A stretch of 64,000 nucleotides of DNA, taken from positions 248,001-312,000 of the forward strand of contig JACKDP010000010.1 in assembly GCA_020633435.1 (NCBI GenBank). Reading direction: 5' to 3'. The position numbers and the translations under genes were made by a program. Positions 23,572-31,069 of this stretch are shown piece after piece. The stretch is from Myxococcales bacterium (GTDB lineage: Bacteria > Myxococcota_A > Bradymonadia > UBA7976 > UBA1532). The stretch's first letter is position 1. Each line of letters begins with the position of its first letter. A model generated the notes under the pieces. The model saw only the letters and a program-made list of their open reading frames with translations, made no database searches and had not been told where the DNA came from.

Positions 23572-26500
23572 ATGCCGTACCGCACCCCCTGGCGCCTGAT
23601 CGCGCTGCTCCTGCTGAGCGCCGCCGCGGCCCACGCCCGGGCCATCCGCGTCATCCAGATCCCCAACGGCGGCCGCTTCGACTGCGCCATCTGCCACGAC
23701 GCCTTCCCGCCGGAGCGCAACCCCTTCGGCCTCGCGAGCCGGGAGGTGCTCATCGGGGAGGGGGAGGAGGCGGTGGTGGACTGGAGCCGCCTGTACGACC
23801 TGGACTCGGACGGCGACGGCCTGACCAACGGCGAGGAGCTGCTGGATCCCGAGGGCCGCTGGCGGATGGGGGATCCGGATCCGCCAGGCGTGCCGTCGAA
23901 CCCCGGGGATCCGGCCTCCGTCCTGCAGCCCTGCGGGAACCTGCGGCTGGATCCGGGCGAGGACTGCGACTTCGACGACCTGGGCGGCACGACGTGCGAG
24001 GACCTGGGCTACGACGGCGGCGATCTGTTCTGCGGCCTCGACTGCCGGTTCCAGACCTTCTTCTGCCACACCTGCGGCGATGGCATCGCGGCCTTCCCCG
24101 AGGAGTGCGACGGGGACGACCTGCGGCGGCGCACCTGCGCCCAGCAAGGCTTCTCGGGCGGGGCGCTGGGCTGCACGCCCGACTGCCGCTACGACGAGGC
24201 CGCCTGCACGACGTGCGGGGACGGCCGGGCCGAGGGGGACGAGGGCTGTGACGGCGCCGACCTGCGGGGCCAGAGCTGCGCCGGCCTGGGCTTCGGCGGC
24301 GGGGCGCTGGCCTGCACCGCGGCGTGCCAGCTCGACCGGCGCGGGTGCACGACGTGCGGGGACGGCCGGGCCGAGGGCGCCGAGGCCTGTGATGGCGCCG
24401 ACCTGCGTGGACAGACCTGCCGGGACGCGGGCTTCGACGGCGGCGCGCTCGGCTGCGGCGCCGCCTGCTTGCTGGACACCGCGGCCTGCACGCGGTGCGG
24501 GGATGGGCGCGCCACCGGCGGCGAGGCGTGCGACGGCGCGGATCTGCGGGGCGCGACGTGCGAGGGCCAGGGGTTCGACGGGGGGCGGCTCGCCTGCCGG
24601 GGCGACTGCCGCCTGGACGGCGCGGGCTGCACGCAGTGCGGGGACGGCCGCGCGGCCGGCGAAGAAGGCTGTGATGGCGCGGACTTGCGGGGGCTGGACT
24701 GCCGGGCGCTGGGCTTCGATGGTGGCCGCCTGCGGTGCGGGGGGACCTGCGATCTCGACACGAGCGGCTGCACGCGCTGCGGCGACGGGCGGGCCGCCGG
24801 GGCCGAGGCCTGCGACGGGGCCGACCTGCGGGGGGTGGACTGTGCGGCGCTGGGCTTCGCGGGGGGCGTGCCGGCGTGCGCCGCCGACTGCACCCTGGAC
24901 GCGACGGCCTGCGCGCGCTGCGGGGACGGCCGACGAGAGGGCGACGAGGCCTGCGACGGCGCCGACCTGGGCGAGCAGACCTGCGCCACGCTGGGCTTTC
25001 GGGAGGGCGCGCTGGGCTGCGCGGCCGACTGCACCCTCGACACGGCGGCCTGCGGGCGGCCGGAGATCGGCGAGTGCGGCGACGGCGTCCAGAACCGCGG
25101 CGAGGCGTGCGACGGGGCGGATCTGGGGGGCCAGACGTGCCGCGGGCTGGGCTTCGACGGGGGCCGGCTGGCCTGCTCGGCCGCCTGCACCCTCGATCCC
25201 GCCGGCTGCTCGCGCTGCGGGGACGGGCGGGTGAGCGGGGACGAGGCCTGCGATGGCGCCGCCCGGGGGCCGCGGGGCTGCGCGGAGCTGGGCTTCGACG
25301 GCGGCACGCCGGGCTGCACGGCGGACTGCCGGCTCGACGCGTCGACGTGCACGCGCTGCGGCGACGAGGTGCGGGCGGTGGCCGAGGTCTGCGACGGGGC
25401 CGACCTGGGCGGGGCCACCTGCGCGGCGCGGGGCTTCGACGGCGGGGTGCTGGCCTGCGACGACGCCTGCCGGCTGGACGACGGCGCGTGCACCCGCTGC
25501 GGCGATGGCGTGGCGGCCGGGGCCGAGGCCTGCGACGGCCGCGACCTGGGCGGCCAGACCTGCGCGACGCGGGGCTTCGATGGCGGGCGCCTGGCCTGCA
25601 CGGCCGCTTGCGCGCTGGACGAGGGCGGCTGCACCCGGTGCGGGGACGGCGTGCGGGCGGGGGACGAGGCCTGCGACGGCGACGACCTGCCGGTGGACTG
25701 CGCCGGGCTCGGCTTCGATGGGGGCCGGGCGAGCTGCCGGCTGGACTGCACCGTGGACACCTCGGCCTGCACGCGGTGCGGAGACGGCGTGGCGGCGGGG
25801 GCCGAGGCCTGCGACGGCGCGGACCGCCGTGGGCAGGGCTGCGTGGACCTGGGGGCGGCGGCGGGCGCGCTGGGCTGCAACGCGGATTGTACTTTGAATA
25901 CGGATGCTTGCGTGCGGTGCGGGGACGGCGTGCGGGGCGAGGGCGAGGGCTGTGACGGCGACGACACCCCCACCTGCGCCGACCTGGGCTTCGCGCGGGG
26001 GAGCGTCACCTGCGGGGCCGACTGCCAGCCCGACACCCAGGGCTGCGACCGCTGCGGCGACGGCGTCATCCAGGCGCCCGAGGCCTGCGACGGGGCGGAC
26101 GTCGACGGCGCGCGGTGCCCGGCGGGCTCCCGCGGCGAGCCCGTCTGCGGCGCCGACTGCCAGATCGACTTCACGGACTGCGCGACCGTGATCGGCGACG
26201 CCTGCGGCAACGGGGCCCTGGATCCGGGCGAGGCCTGCGATGGCCTGGCTGGCCAGACGTGCGAGGCGCTGGGGTTCGGCGGTGGGACGCTGCGGTGCAC
26301 GGGCGCGTGCCAGCTCGACACGAGCGGCTGCACCCAGCGCCAGGCCGCGGACGCGGGGCCGGCCGCCCCGACGGGGGGCGGAGGCGAGGGCTGCCGCGCC
26401 GTGCCCGGTCGCGGGGGGGCCTGGATGGCGGGGCTCCTGCTGCTGGCGGCACTGCGGCGGCGGCCGAGCGGGCCGCGAGCCCGCCGCGCGACGCGGATGC

Positions 26501-26991
26501 GCGGGCTGCTGCCCGTCCTGTTGCTCCTGGGCTGCGAGGCCCCCGAGGCCCGCCTGGCCGTCGACGTGTGCGGGGACGTCGTGGGGGTGGACGCGGTGCG
26601 CCTGGAGCTGCGCGACGAGGATGGGCGGGACCGGCAGGCGGCCGTGGCCGAGCTGCCCCGGCGGCCGGACGCGGGGGATGGCGACGAGGGGGTCAGCGAC
26701 GCCGGGGCCCAGGGGGTCGTCGACGTGGACGCGGGCCCGTGCGCGCCGCTGGCCCTGGCGGCCTCGCTCCCCCGGCCGGTCGGGGTGGGCTGGCTGCGGG
26801 CCATCGGCTTGCGGGCGGGCCTCGAGGTGGTGCGCGGCGACGTGCGCGTGCGAGGTGGTCGCGGCCGGGTCATCCTGCGGGCCGCCTGCGCGGGCGTCCG
26901 GTGCCGCGACGGGCAGGGCTGCGACGCCGCCGGCGCCTGCGCCCCCGTCCCCCTGGACCCGGGCCCGTGCCCGGCCGCCTGCGAGGGGTAG
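23572..26991 (+). CDS. secreted Cys-rich repeat protein with internal MYXO-CTERM-like tag, in frame with a lipoprotein
   Basis: The frame of 1139 codons starts with a signal peptide (LIALLLLSAAAAHARA). Next comes DCAICHDAFPPERNPFG, a CxxCH motif seen in similar myxobacterial surface proteins, then a calcium-type DSDGDGLTNGEE loop. Residues 121-922 are 17 Cys-rich repeats (separate entry). At about residues 935-970 GGGGEGCRAVPGRGGAW, a hydrophobic stretch (MAGLLLLAAL) and an Arg cluster (RRRPSGPRARR) form a MYXO-CTERM-like sorting signal. Such tags normally end a protein. Here no stop follows, and the frame runs into MRGLLPVLLLLGC at residue 976, a lipoprotein signal. Either two genes have lost the stop between them, or a base error hides it. 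Confidence 0.85.
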   Translation: MPYRTPWRLIALLLLSAAAAHARAIRVIQIPNGGRFDCAICHDAFPPERNPFGLASREVLIGEGEEAVVDWSRLYDLDSDGDGLTNGEELLDPEGRWRMGDPDPPGVPSNPGDPASVLQPCGNLRLDPGEDCDFDDLGGTTCEDLGYDGGDLFCGLDCRFQTFFCHTCGDGIAAFPEECDGDDLRRRTCAQQGFSGGALGCTPDCRYDEAACTTCGDGRAEGDEGCDGADLRGQSCAGLGFGGGALACTAACQLDRRGCTTCGDGRAEGAEACDGADLRGQTCRDAGFDGGALGCGAACLLDTAACTRCGDGRATGGEACDGADLRGATCEGQGFDGGRLACRGDCRLDGAGCTQCGDGRAAGEEGCDGADLRGLDCRALGFDGGRLRCGGTCDLDTSGCTRCGDGRAAGAEACDGADLRGVDCAALGFAGGVPACAADCTLDATACARCGDGRREGDEACDGADLGEQTCATLGFREGALGCAADCTLDTAACGRPEIGECGDGVQNRGEACDGADLGGQTCRGLGFDGGRLACSAACTLDPAGCSRCGDGRVSGDEACDGAARGPRGCAELGFDGGTPGCTADCRLDASTCTRCGDEVRAVAEVCDGADLGGATCAARGFDGGVLACDDACRLDDGACTRCGDGVAAGAEACDGRDLGGQTCATRGFDGGRLACTAACALDEGGCTRCGDGVRAGDEACDGDDLPVDCAGLGFDGGRASCRLDCTVDTSACTRCGDGVAAGAEACDGADRRGQGCVDLGAAAGALGCNADCTLNTDACVRCGDGVRGEGEGCDGDDTPTCADLGFARGSVTCGADCQPDTQGCDRCGDGVIQAPEACDGADVDGARCPAGSRGEPVCGADCQIDFTDCATVIGDACGNGALDPGEACDGLAGQTCEALGFGGGTLRCTGACQLDTSGCTQRQAADAGPAAPTGGGGEGCRAVPGRGGAWMAGLLLLAALRRRPSGPRARRATRMRGLLPVLLLLGCEAPEARLAVDVCGDVVGVDAVRLELRDEDGRDRQAAVAELPRRPDAGDGDEGVSDAGAQGVVDVDAGPCAPLALAASLPRPVGVGWLRAIGLRAGLEVVRGDVRVRGGRGRVILRAACAGVRCRDGQGCDAAGACAPVPLDPGPCPAACEG
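23932..26337 (+). repeat. 17 tandem Cys-rich repeats of about 47 residues (about 141 bp)
   Basis: The unit is CGDG(R/V)xxGxEACDGADLxGxxCxxLGFdGGxLxCxxxCxLDxxxCt(r/t), with about six conserved cysteines. Seventeen units run without gaps. Units 13 to 17 diverge most and are slightly shorter, and unit 8 has a six-residue insert (GRPEIGE). The unit is close to the DUF4215-type Cys-rich repeats of myxobacterial surface proteins. The high DNA similarity of units 3 to 12 suggests recent internal amplification and makes the region prone to assembly collapse. Confidence 0.9.
26497..26991 (+). CDS. possible separate lipoprotein fused in frame to the Cys-rich protein
   Basis: An ATG at 26497 opens a 164-residue stretch that reads as an independent lipoprotein: MRGLLPVLLLLGCEAPEARL is a complete type II signal with Cys13. 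The mature part has a beta-rich domain (RLAVDVCGDVVGVDAVRLEL), a Gly/Asp-rich linker and a C-terminal Cys cluster (CAGVRCRDGQGCDAAGAC). There is no good ribosome-binding site before the ATG, so it may be coupled to upstream translation. It is followed after 1 bp by the next lipoprotein gene (ATG 26993). I give this as an alternative reading of the 3' part of the 23572 frame. Confidence 0.55.
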   Translation: MRGLLPVLLLLGCEAPEARLAVDVCGDVVGVDAVRLELRDEDGRDRQAAVAELPRRPDAGDGDEGVSDAGAQGVVDVDAGPCAPLALAASLPRPVGVGWLRAIGLRAGLEVVRGDVRVRGGRGRVILRAACAGVRCRDGQGCDAAGACAPVPLDPGPCPAACEG

Positions 26992-26992
26992 G

Positions 26993-28912
26993 ATGCGCGC
27001 GCTCCTCGCCCTCGCCCTGCTGGGCTGCACGGACGCCTCGCTCTACCACCTGCGCGAGGCGCCCATCGAGGCTGATCGCGTGGCGGTGCGCGGGCGGGTG
27101 TGCACCGAGGACCCGGACGCCGCGCGGTTCCCGCTGAAGCTGGTGCTGGTGGTGGATCACGCCGCCGGGCCGCTCTTCAGCGCCTACGATCCCGGCGGCC
27201 AGCGCATCCCGCTGCTGCAGAGCCTCGTGCGCTCCGCCCTGGCGCGGCCGGGGGTGTCCCTGGCGGTGGTCGGCTACGCCAGCCAGGGTGTTCGGTTCGC
27301 GCCGGCCCCGGACGAGGGCCCCTTCACGCGCAACCCGGGCCCGCTGCTGGCGGCCATCACCCGGCTGGCGCTGCCCGGCGGCTGCCTGGGCGCGGATCAG
27401 TGCCGGGACCATGACGACGGGCTGCGGGCCGCCGAGGGGCTGATCGAGGACGATCTGGCCCGGACGCCGGCCGGGGAGCGTGTGCGCACGCAGTACGTCG
27501 TGCTCTTCGTGAACGCGGGGGAGGCCTCGCCCCTCGCGCGGCGCCGCGACTGCTGCGCGTCCGGGGATCGGGCGTGCCTCGCGGCGGGGGACGCGCCCGA
27601 CGCGGCGTGCCAGCTCGATCGCGACGTGGCCCGGGTGGCGGGGCTGGGCGCGACGGTGGCCGCGGCCGGGGCGAGCTTCCGGCTGCACGCGTTGCACCTG
27701 GCGGCGGCGCCCGCGGAGGAGGCCGACCGGGTGGCGCGCACCATGGACCGGATGGCGTTCGCGGGGGCGGGGCGGTCGCTGCGCTTCGAGGCCGTGACCG
27801 GCGTCGACCTGACCGATCTGGCGCTCTTCGATCGCGAGGGCGCGCTGCGCGCGCAGCGCCTGGTGGTGGCCAACATCAACGCGCTGCCCGGCCCCGCTGG
27901 CCCCGTACCCGACTCGGACGGCGATGGCCTCTCCGATGAGGACGAGGGGGACCTGGGCACGGCCCCCGACCGGGCCGACACGGACGGGGATGGCGTCGGG
28001 GACCGGGTGGAGCTGCTGGCCGGTCTCGACCCGCAAGTGCCTGAACTGCCTGGGGTTTGCCGCCCTCTGGCCGACCCGGCGGGCGACGCGGATCGCGACG
28101 GGCTGACGGACTGCGACGAGGCGTTGCTGGGCACGGACCGGTCGCTGCCCGACACCGACGGCGACGGCCTGGTGGATCGCCTGGAGGTGGCGCTGGGCAC
28201 GGACTACCTGCACGCCGAGGGCGTGGTGGACGACGACGGTGACGGCGTGAGCAACGCCGACGAGGTGCGCGAGCGGACGGATCCGCAGAGCGTCGACGCG
28301 GCGGCGCGCCTCGGGCGCGCCTATCGCTACGACGTCGTGGACGAGGGCGTGGTGGTCGAGCCCGTGGCGCCGGCCCTCGAGCGGGTGGCCGGCGTCGACA
28401 TCCTGCAGGTCTCGGCGGGGACGACGGCGGGGGTGGGGCGGCTGCGCTTCGTGCCCGGCGCGCCCGCGGGGCTGCAGTGGCAGGACGCCGGCGACGCGGC
28501 GCCAGGGCCGCTGGTCGAGGTGCCGCGCGATGGCGACTACCTGCTGCCCGGGGCCTCCTACGCGCCGCTGCAGGGCGATGACGGGCCGTTCCTGCGGGTG
28601 CGGGTGCGCCTGGCCGAGGCGCCGCCCGCGGAGGCGTCCGAAGCCGTCCGGGTGCTGTTCCGGGCGCGCCAGTGCCTGCGCTACACCGTCCGCAACATCC
28701 GCCTGCTCGACACGGTGCCCGCCGAGGGCCGCCCCGAGCGGGGGCGCAACGACCTGCTCCTGTACTTCACCCAGGCCCCGGCCGGCCGGCCGACGGCCCC
28801 GGGCGCCCTGCGGCAGGCGCTCGTCCCGGTGCAGTACCTGCCGCCCGCCACCCGCACGCCCACGGGGGCCGTGCTGGAGGTCCTCGACGAGGAGTTCGTC
28901 GGCGTCCGGTGA
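26993..28912 (+). CDS. lipoprotein with degenerate vWA domain and thrombospondin type 3 repeats
   Basis: The 639-residue protein starts with a lipoprotein signal (ALLALALLGC, Cys12). Residues about 45-290 look like a von Willebrand A domain: PLKLVLVVDHAAGPLF at the first strand, a DPGGQR loop and TQYVVLFVNAGEA. The MIDAS DxSxS motif is replaced by DHAAG, so metal binding there is doubtful. A calcium-binding region with DSDGDGLSDEDEGDLG, DTDGDGVGDRVE and DDDGDGVSNADE repeats fills about 300-430. A beta-rich C-terminal domain follows. It lies 1 bp after the upstream stop and overlaps the ArsR gene (GTGA). It is probably a cell-surface adhesion or structural protein. Confidence 0.8.
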   Translation: MRALLALALLGCTDASLYHLREAPIEADRVAVRGRVCTEDPDAARFPLKLVLVVDHAAGPLFSAYDPGGQRIPLLQSLVRSALARPGVSLAVVGYASQGVRFAPAPDEGPFTRNPGPLLAAITRLALPGGCLGADQCRDHDDGLRAAEGLIEDDLARTPAGERVRTQYVVLFVNAGEASPLARRRDCCASGDRACLAAGDAPDAACQLDRDVARVAGLGATVAAAGASFRLHALHLAAAPAEEADRVARTMDRMAFAGAGRSLRFEAVTGVDLTDLALFDREGALRAQRLVVANINALPGPAGPVPDSDGDGLSDEDEGDLGTAPDRADTDGDGVGDRVELLAGLDPQVPELPGVCRPLADPAGDADRDGLTDCDEALLGTDRSLPDTDGDGLVDRLEVALGTDYLHAEGVVDDDGDGVSNADEVRERTDPQSVDAAARLGRAYRYDVVDEGVVVEPVAPALERVAGVDILQVSAGTTAGVGRLRFVPGAPAGLQWQDAGDAAPGPLVEVPRDGDYLLPGASYAPLQGDDGPFLRVRVRLAEAPPAEASEAVRVLFRARQCLRYTVRNIRLLDTVPAEGRPERGRNDLLLYFTQAPAGRPTAPGALRQALVPVQYLPPATRTPTGAVLEVLDEEFVGVR

Positions 28913-29265
28913 GCGCGGTTGCGTCGTCCTTCAGCGATCGCTTAAACAAGGGCATGGACGCCGCCCTCCGCGCCATCGCCGAGCCCCGACGCCGCGCCAT
29001 CCTGCGCCTGGTGCGGGACGAGGAGCGCCTCGCGGGGGACATCGCCGAGGCTTTCCCCGACGTGACCCACTCGGCCATCTCCCAGCACTTGAAGGTGCTG
29101 CGGGAAGCGGGCCTGGTGGAGGAGCGGCGGGAGGGGGTGCGGCGCTTCTACCGCCTGCGGCCGGAGGGACTTCAGGAAGTGCGCGCATTCCTTGCAGATT
29201 TCTGGGATGACTCCCTGACCCGGCTGAAGGCTGCGGCCGAGGCCTTCGCCCGCGAGCAGCGCTGA
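28909..29265 (+). CDS. ArsR-family transcriptional regulator
   Basis: The 118-residue protein has a winged helix-turn-helix with the motifs IAEPRRRAILRLVRDEER, DIAEAFPDVTHSAISQHLKVLREAGLV and REGVRRFYRL. No Cys metal site of the classic arsenic/zinc sensors is present, so it probably belongs to the ArsR group paired with AHSA1/SRPBCC proteins. The GTG at 28909 overlaps the upstream stop. An ATG at 28954 would also give a family-like start (MDAALRAIAEP). The stop overlaps the next gene (TGATG at 29263-29267). It may repress its own operon. Confidence 0.88.
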   Translation: MSAVASSFSDRLNKGMDAALRAIAEPRRRAILRLVRDEERLAGDIAEAFPDVTHSAISQHLKVLREAGLVEERREGVRRFYRLRPEGLQEVRAFLADFWDDSLTRLKAAAEAFAREQR

Positions 29266-29726
29266 TGCCCAAGGTGGATCTGCTGGAGCGGCGCCTGCCC
29301 ATCGAGGCCCCGCCCGCCATCGTCTTCGAGTTCTTCACCGATCCGGCGAAGCTGGTGTCGTGGATCGGGGTGGAGGCGAGCCTGGAGCCCCGGCCCGGCG
29401 GCGTCTTCGAGTTCGTGATGTACGACGGCAAGACGTGCCGGGGCCGCTACGTGGAGGTGGAGCGGCCGCGGCGGCTCGTCTTCACCTGGGGCTGGACGGA
29501 CGGCACGTTCGGCCTCACGCCCGGCAGCTCCGTCGTCGAGGTGAACCTGGACGCCGATGGCGACGGCACCCTGCTGCACATGATCCACCGCGGCCTGGTG
29601 AGCGAGCCGTCGGTGGAGGCGCATGGCCTGGGCTGGGACATCCACTTCGCCCGTCTGGTCGACGTCGCGCGCGGCGTCGCCGTCGACCCCGGTGGCTCGC
29701 GCTGCCCAGGAGATCCGCTGCCATGA
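29265..29726 (+). CDS. AHSA1/SRPBCC-domain protein
   Basis: The 153-residue protein is of the START/Bet v1-like type often encoded next to ArsR regulators. The pattern EAPPAIVFEFFTDPAKLVSWIGVEASLEPRPGG at the N-terminus, FEFVMYDGKTCRGRYVEVE, RLVFTWGW and TLLHMIHRGL matches the family. SRPBCC domains hold hydrophobic ligands; the ligand is unknown. The last 20 residues after LVDVARGVA leave the family pattern, and the stop overlaps the ATG of the following gene (ATGA at 29723-29726). Confidence 0.88.
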   Translation: MPKVDLLERRLPIEAPPAIVFEFFTDPAKLVSWIGVEASLEPRPGGVFEFVMYDGKTCRGRYVEVERPRRLVFTWGWTDGTFGLTPGSSVVEVNLDADGDGTLLHMIHRGLVSEPSVEAHGLGWDIHFARLVDVARGVAVDPGGSRCPGDPLP

Positions 29727-30271
29727 TCACGCTGCTGCTCATCGCCGCGCTCGCGGCGCCGCCCACGTCCGCCGACACGGCGCCCGCCTCGCTGGCGGCC
29801 CCGGCGTCGGTGGCCGTGGAGCCGTCGGAGGCCGAGCGCTTCGCCGCCGCCGAGGAGGCCCTCAAGGCGTTCGAGGCCCTGCACGTCACCATCCCGCCCG
29901 GGGCGGACATGGCGGCGTGGTCGCAGGCGTTCTCGCAGGGCATCCAGCAGCAGGCCCAGGCGCTGGGCGAGCTGCAGTCGCGGTACCTGGCCCTGGCCGG
30001 GGCCAGCCCGCAGTACGCGGTGCCCGCCTTCGTGCGCGCCGGCGAGGTGCTGGAGAAGTTCGCGAGCGAGCTGGCGACGCTGCCGCCGCCGAGCGGCGGA
30101 CCCGAGGTGGCGAAGGCCCTCGCGGGCTCGCTGGAGCAGGCCGCGAACAGCCTGCGGCAGGCGGCCATCACCTACTACCAGCAGGCCCTCGACCACGCCG
30201 ATCGGGCCGGCGTGACGGGGGAGTGGCCCGACTTCGCCCGCGAGCGGCTGGCCCGCCTGCGCAAGCCCTGA
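29723..30271 (+). CDS. exported helical protein of unknown function
   Basis: The 182-residue protein has a short signal peptide (MITLLLIAALAAPPTSA). The mature part is almost all alpha-helical, with AAEEALKAFEALHVTI, GIQQQAQALGELQSRYLALAG and SLEQAANSLRQAAITYYQQALDHA. The last part resembles a TPR helix pair. No family is named. Its ATG overlaps the AHSA1 gene stop, so it is likely co-transcribed with the ArsR/AHSA1 pair, an unusual partner for them. It may be a periplasmic scaffold, but this is only inference. Confidence 0.65.
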   Translation: MITLLLIAALAAPPTSADTAPASLAAPASVAVEPSEAERFAAAEEALKAFEALHVTIPPGADMAAWSQAFSQGIQQQAQALGELQSRYLALAGASPQYAVPAFVRAGEVLEKFASELATLPPPSGGPEVAKALAGSLEQAANSLRQAAITYYQQALDHADRAGVTGEWPDFARERLARLRKP

Positions 30272-30348
30272 TCGCCGCGGTGTGACTTTTCCGGCGCCGG
30301 CGCCGTTGAAAGCCCCGAGGCCCCCGCTGGCCTCGTCAGGAGGTTTCG

Positions 30349-30927
30349 ATGGCCCGGTCTCTGTTGTTCACCCTCTTCGGCGCAGCCCTGCTCTGCCTCT
30401 CCCCCGCGGCGGCCCTGGCCGACCCTCCCGACCACGCCCCGGCCCACGGTCGCCGGGCCCACGACGACGACGGCCACGGCAAGAAGCACCACCGCAAGGC
30501 CACGGCGAAGGCCAAGGCCAAGGCGAAGAAGCGCGAGGAGAAGCGCCAGCGGAAGATCGAGCGGCGCCGCGAGCATGACCACCCCGGCCACCGCCGGGGC
30601 CACGGGCACAAGAAGCACCGCGGCAAGGGCCACGATCACCACGACCATGGCCGCGTCGACGACCACGACGACGATCACGACGGGCGCGACCGCGACGACG
30701 ACGATCGCCCGTTCGCCCCGGCGGAGCCCGTCGTCGAGCCGGTCGCGCCGCCGATCGCCCCGGTGGAGCCAGTGGAGCCCGCCGAGCCGGCCGAGCCCGC
30801 CGAGCCGGCCGAGCCCGCCGAGCCGGCCGAGCCCGCCGACCCCGACGATCCCGCTGATCCGGTGAAGCGCCCGGACCCCCACGCCCCGATCATCAAGGAG
30901 CCCAAGGTCCTGCGCGATCCGTACTGA
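30349..30927 (+). CDS. exported His/Lys/Asp-rich protein with EPA repeats
   Basis: The 192-residue protein has a signal peptide (LLFTLFGAALLCLSPAAALA). The mature part is a chain of low-complexity blocks. First is a basic His/Lys/Arg block about residues 25-90 (ATAKAKAKAKKREEKRQRK), then a His/Asp block (HDHHDHGRVDDHDDDHDG, about 100-125), then an acidic Pro/Glu/Ala block (EPAEPAEPAEPA, about 140-165). The His/Asp block would bind divalent metals such as zinc, nickel or copper. GGAGG at 30340-30344 fits the ATG. The rest seems disordered. No family is recognised. It could be a metal-buffering or wall-associated protein. Confidence 0.6.
   Translation: MARSLLFTLFGAALLCLSPAAALADPPDHAPAHGRRAHDDDGHGKKHHRKATAKAKAKAKKREEKRQRKIERRREHDHPGHRRGHGHKKHRGKGHDHHDHGRVDDHDDDHDGRDRDDDDRPFAPAEPVVEPVAPPIAPVEPVEPAEPAEPAEPAEPAEPAEPADPDDPADPVKRPDPHAPIIKEPKVLRDPY
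30775..30837 (+). repeat. 18-bp tandem repeat encoding EPAEPA
   Basis: Three perfect copies of an 18-bp unit (GAGCCCGCCGAGCCGGCC) and a partial fourth code for an Glu-Pro-Ala run inside the exported charged protein. The perfect DNA identity suggests recent slippage, and length variation among strains is likely. Confidence 0.85.
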
Positions 30928-31069
30928 CGCGCGCCCGCCGGCCACGGACGCCGAGAAGCCCGGGGCCGAGGCGCGGCGTCGGGTCGCGCAGGCGCGGCGC
31001 AGGCGGGCTGGCGACCGCGCGGACGCCGGCCCGGCCGGCCGCTGCTAGCATGGTCAGGGAGGTCTCGCC

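Noticed and set aside
23680..23720. Cytochrome c heme site (CAICH)
   Set aside because: Only one CxxCH, no distal Met context and no cytochrome fold; the same motif occurs in myxobacterial repeat proteins of this kind, so I treat it as part of that N-terminal domain.
23353..27030. 1225-codon antisense frame opposite the Cys-rich repeat gene
   Set aside because: It is a periodic shadow of the 141-bp repeats; the forward frame has the signal peptide, conserved cysteines and sorting tag.
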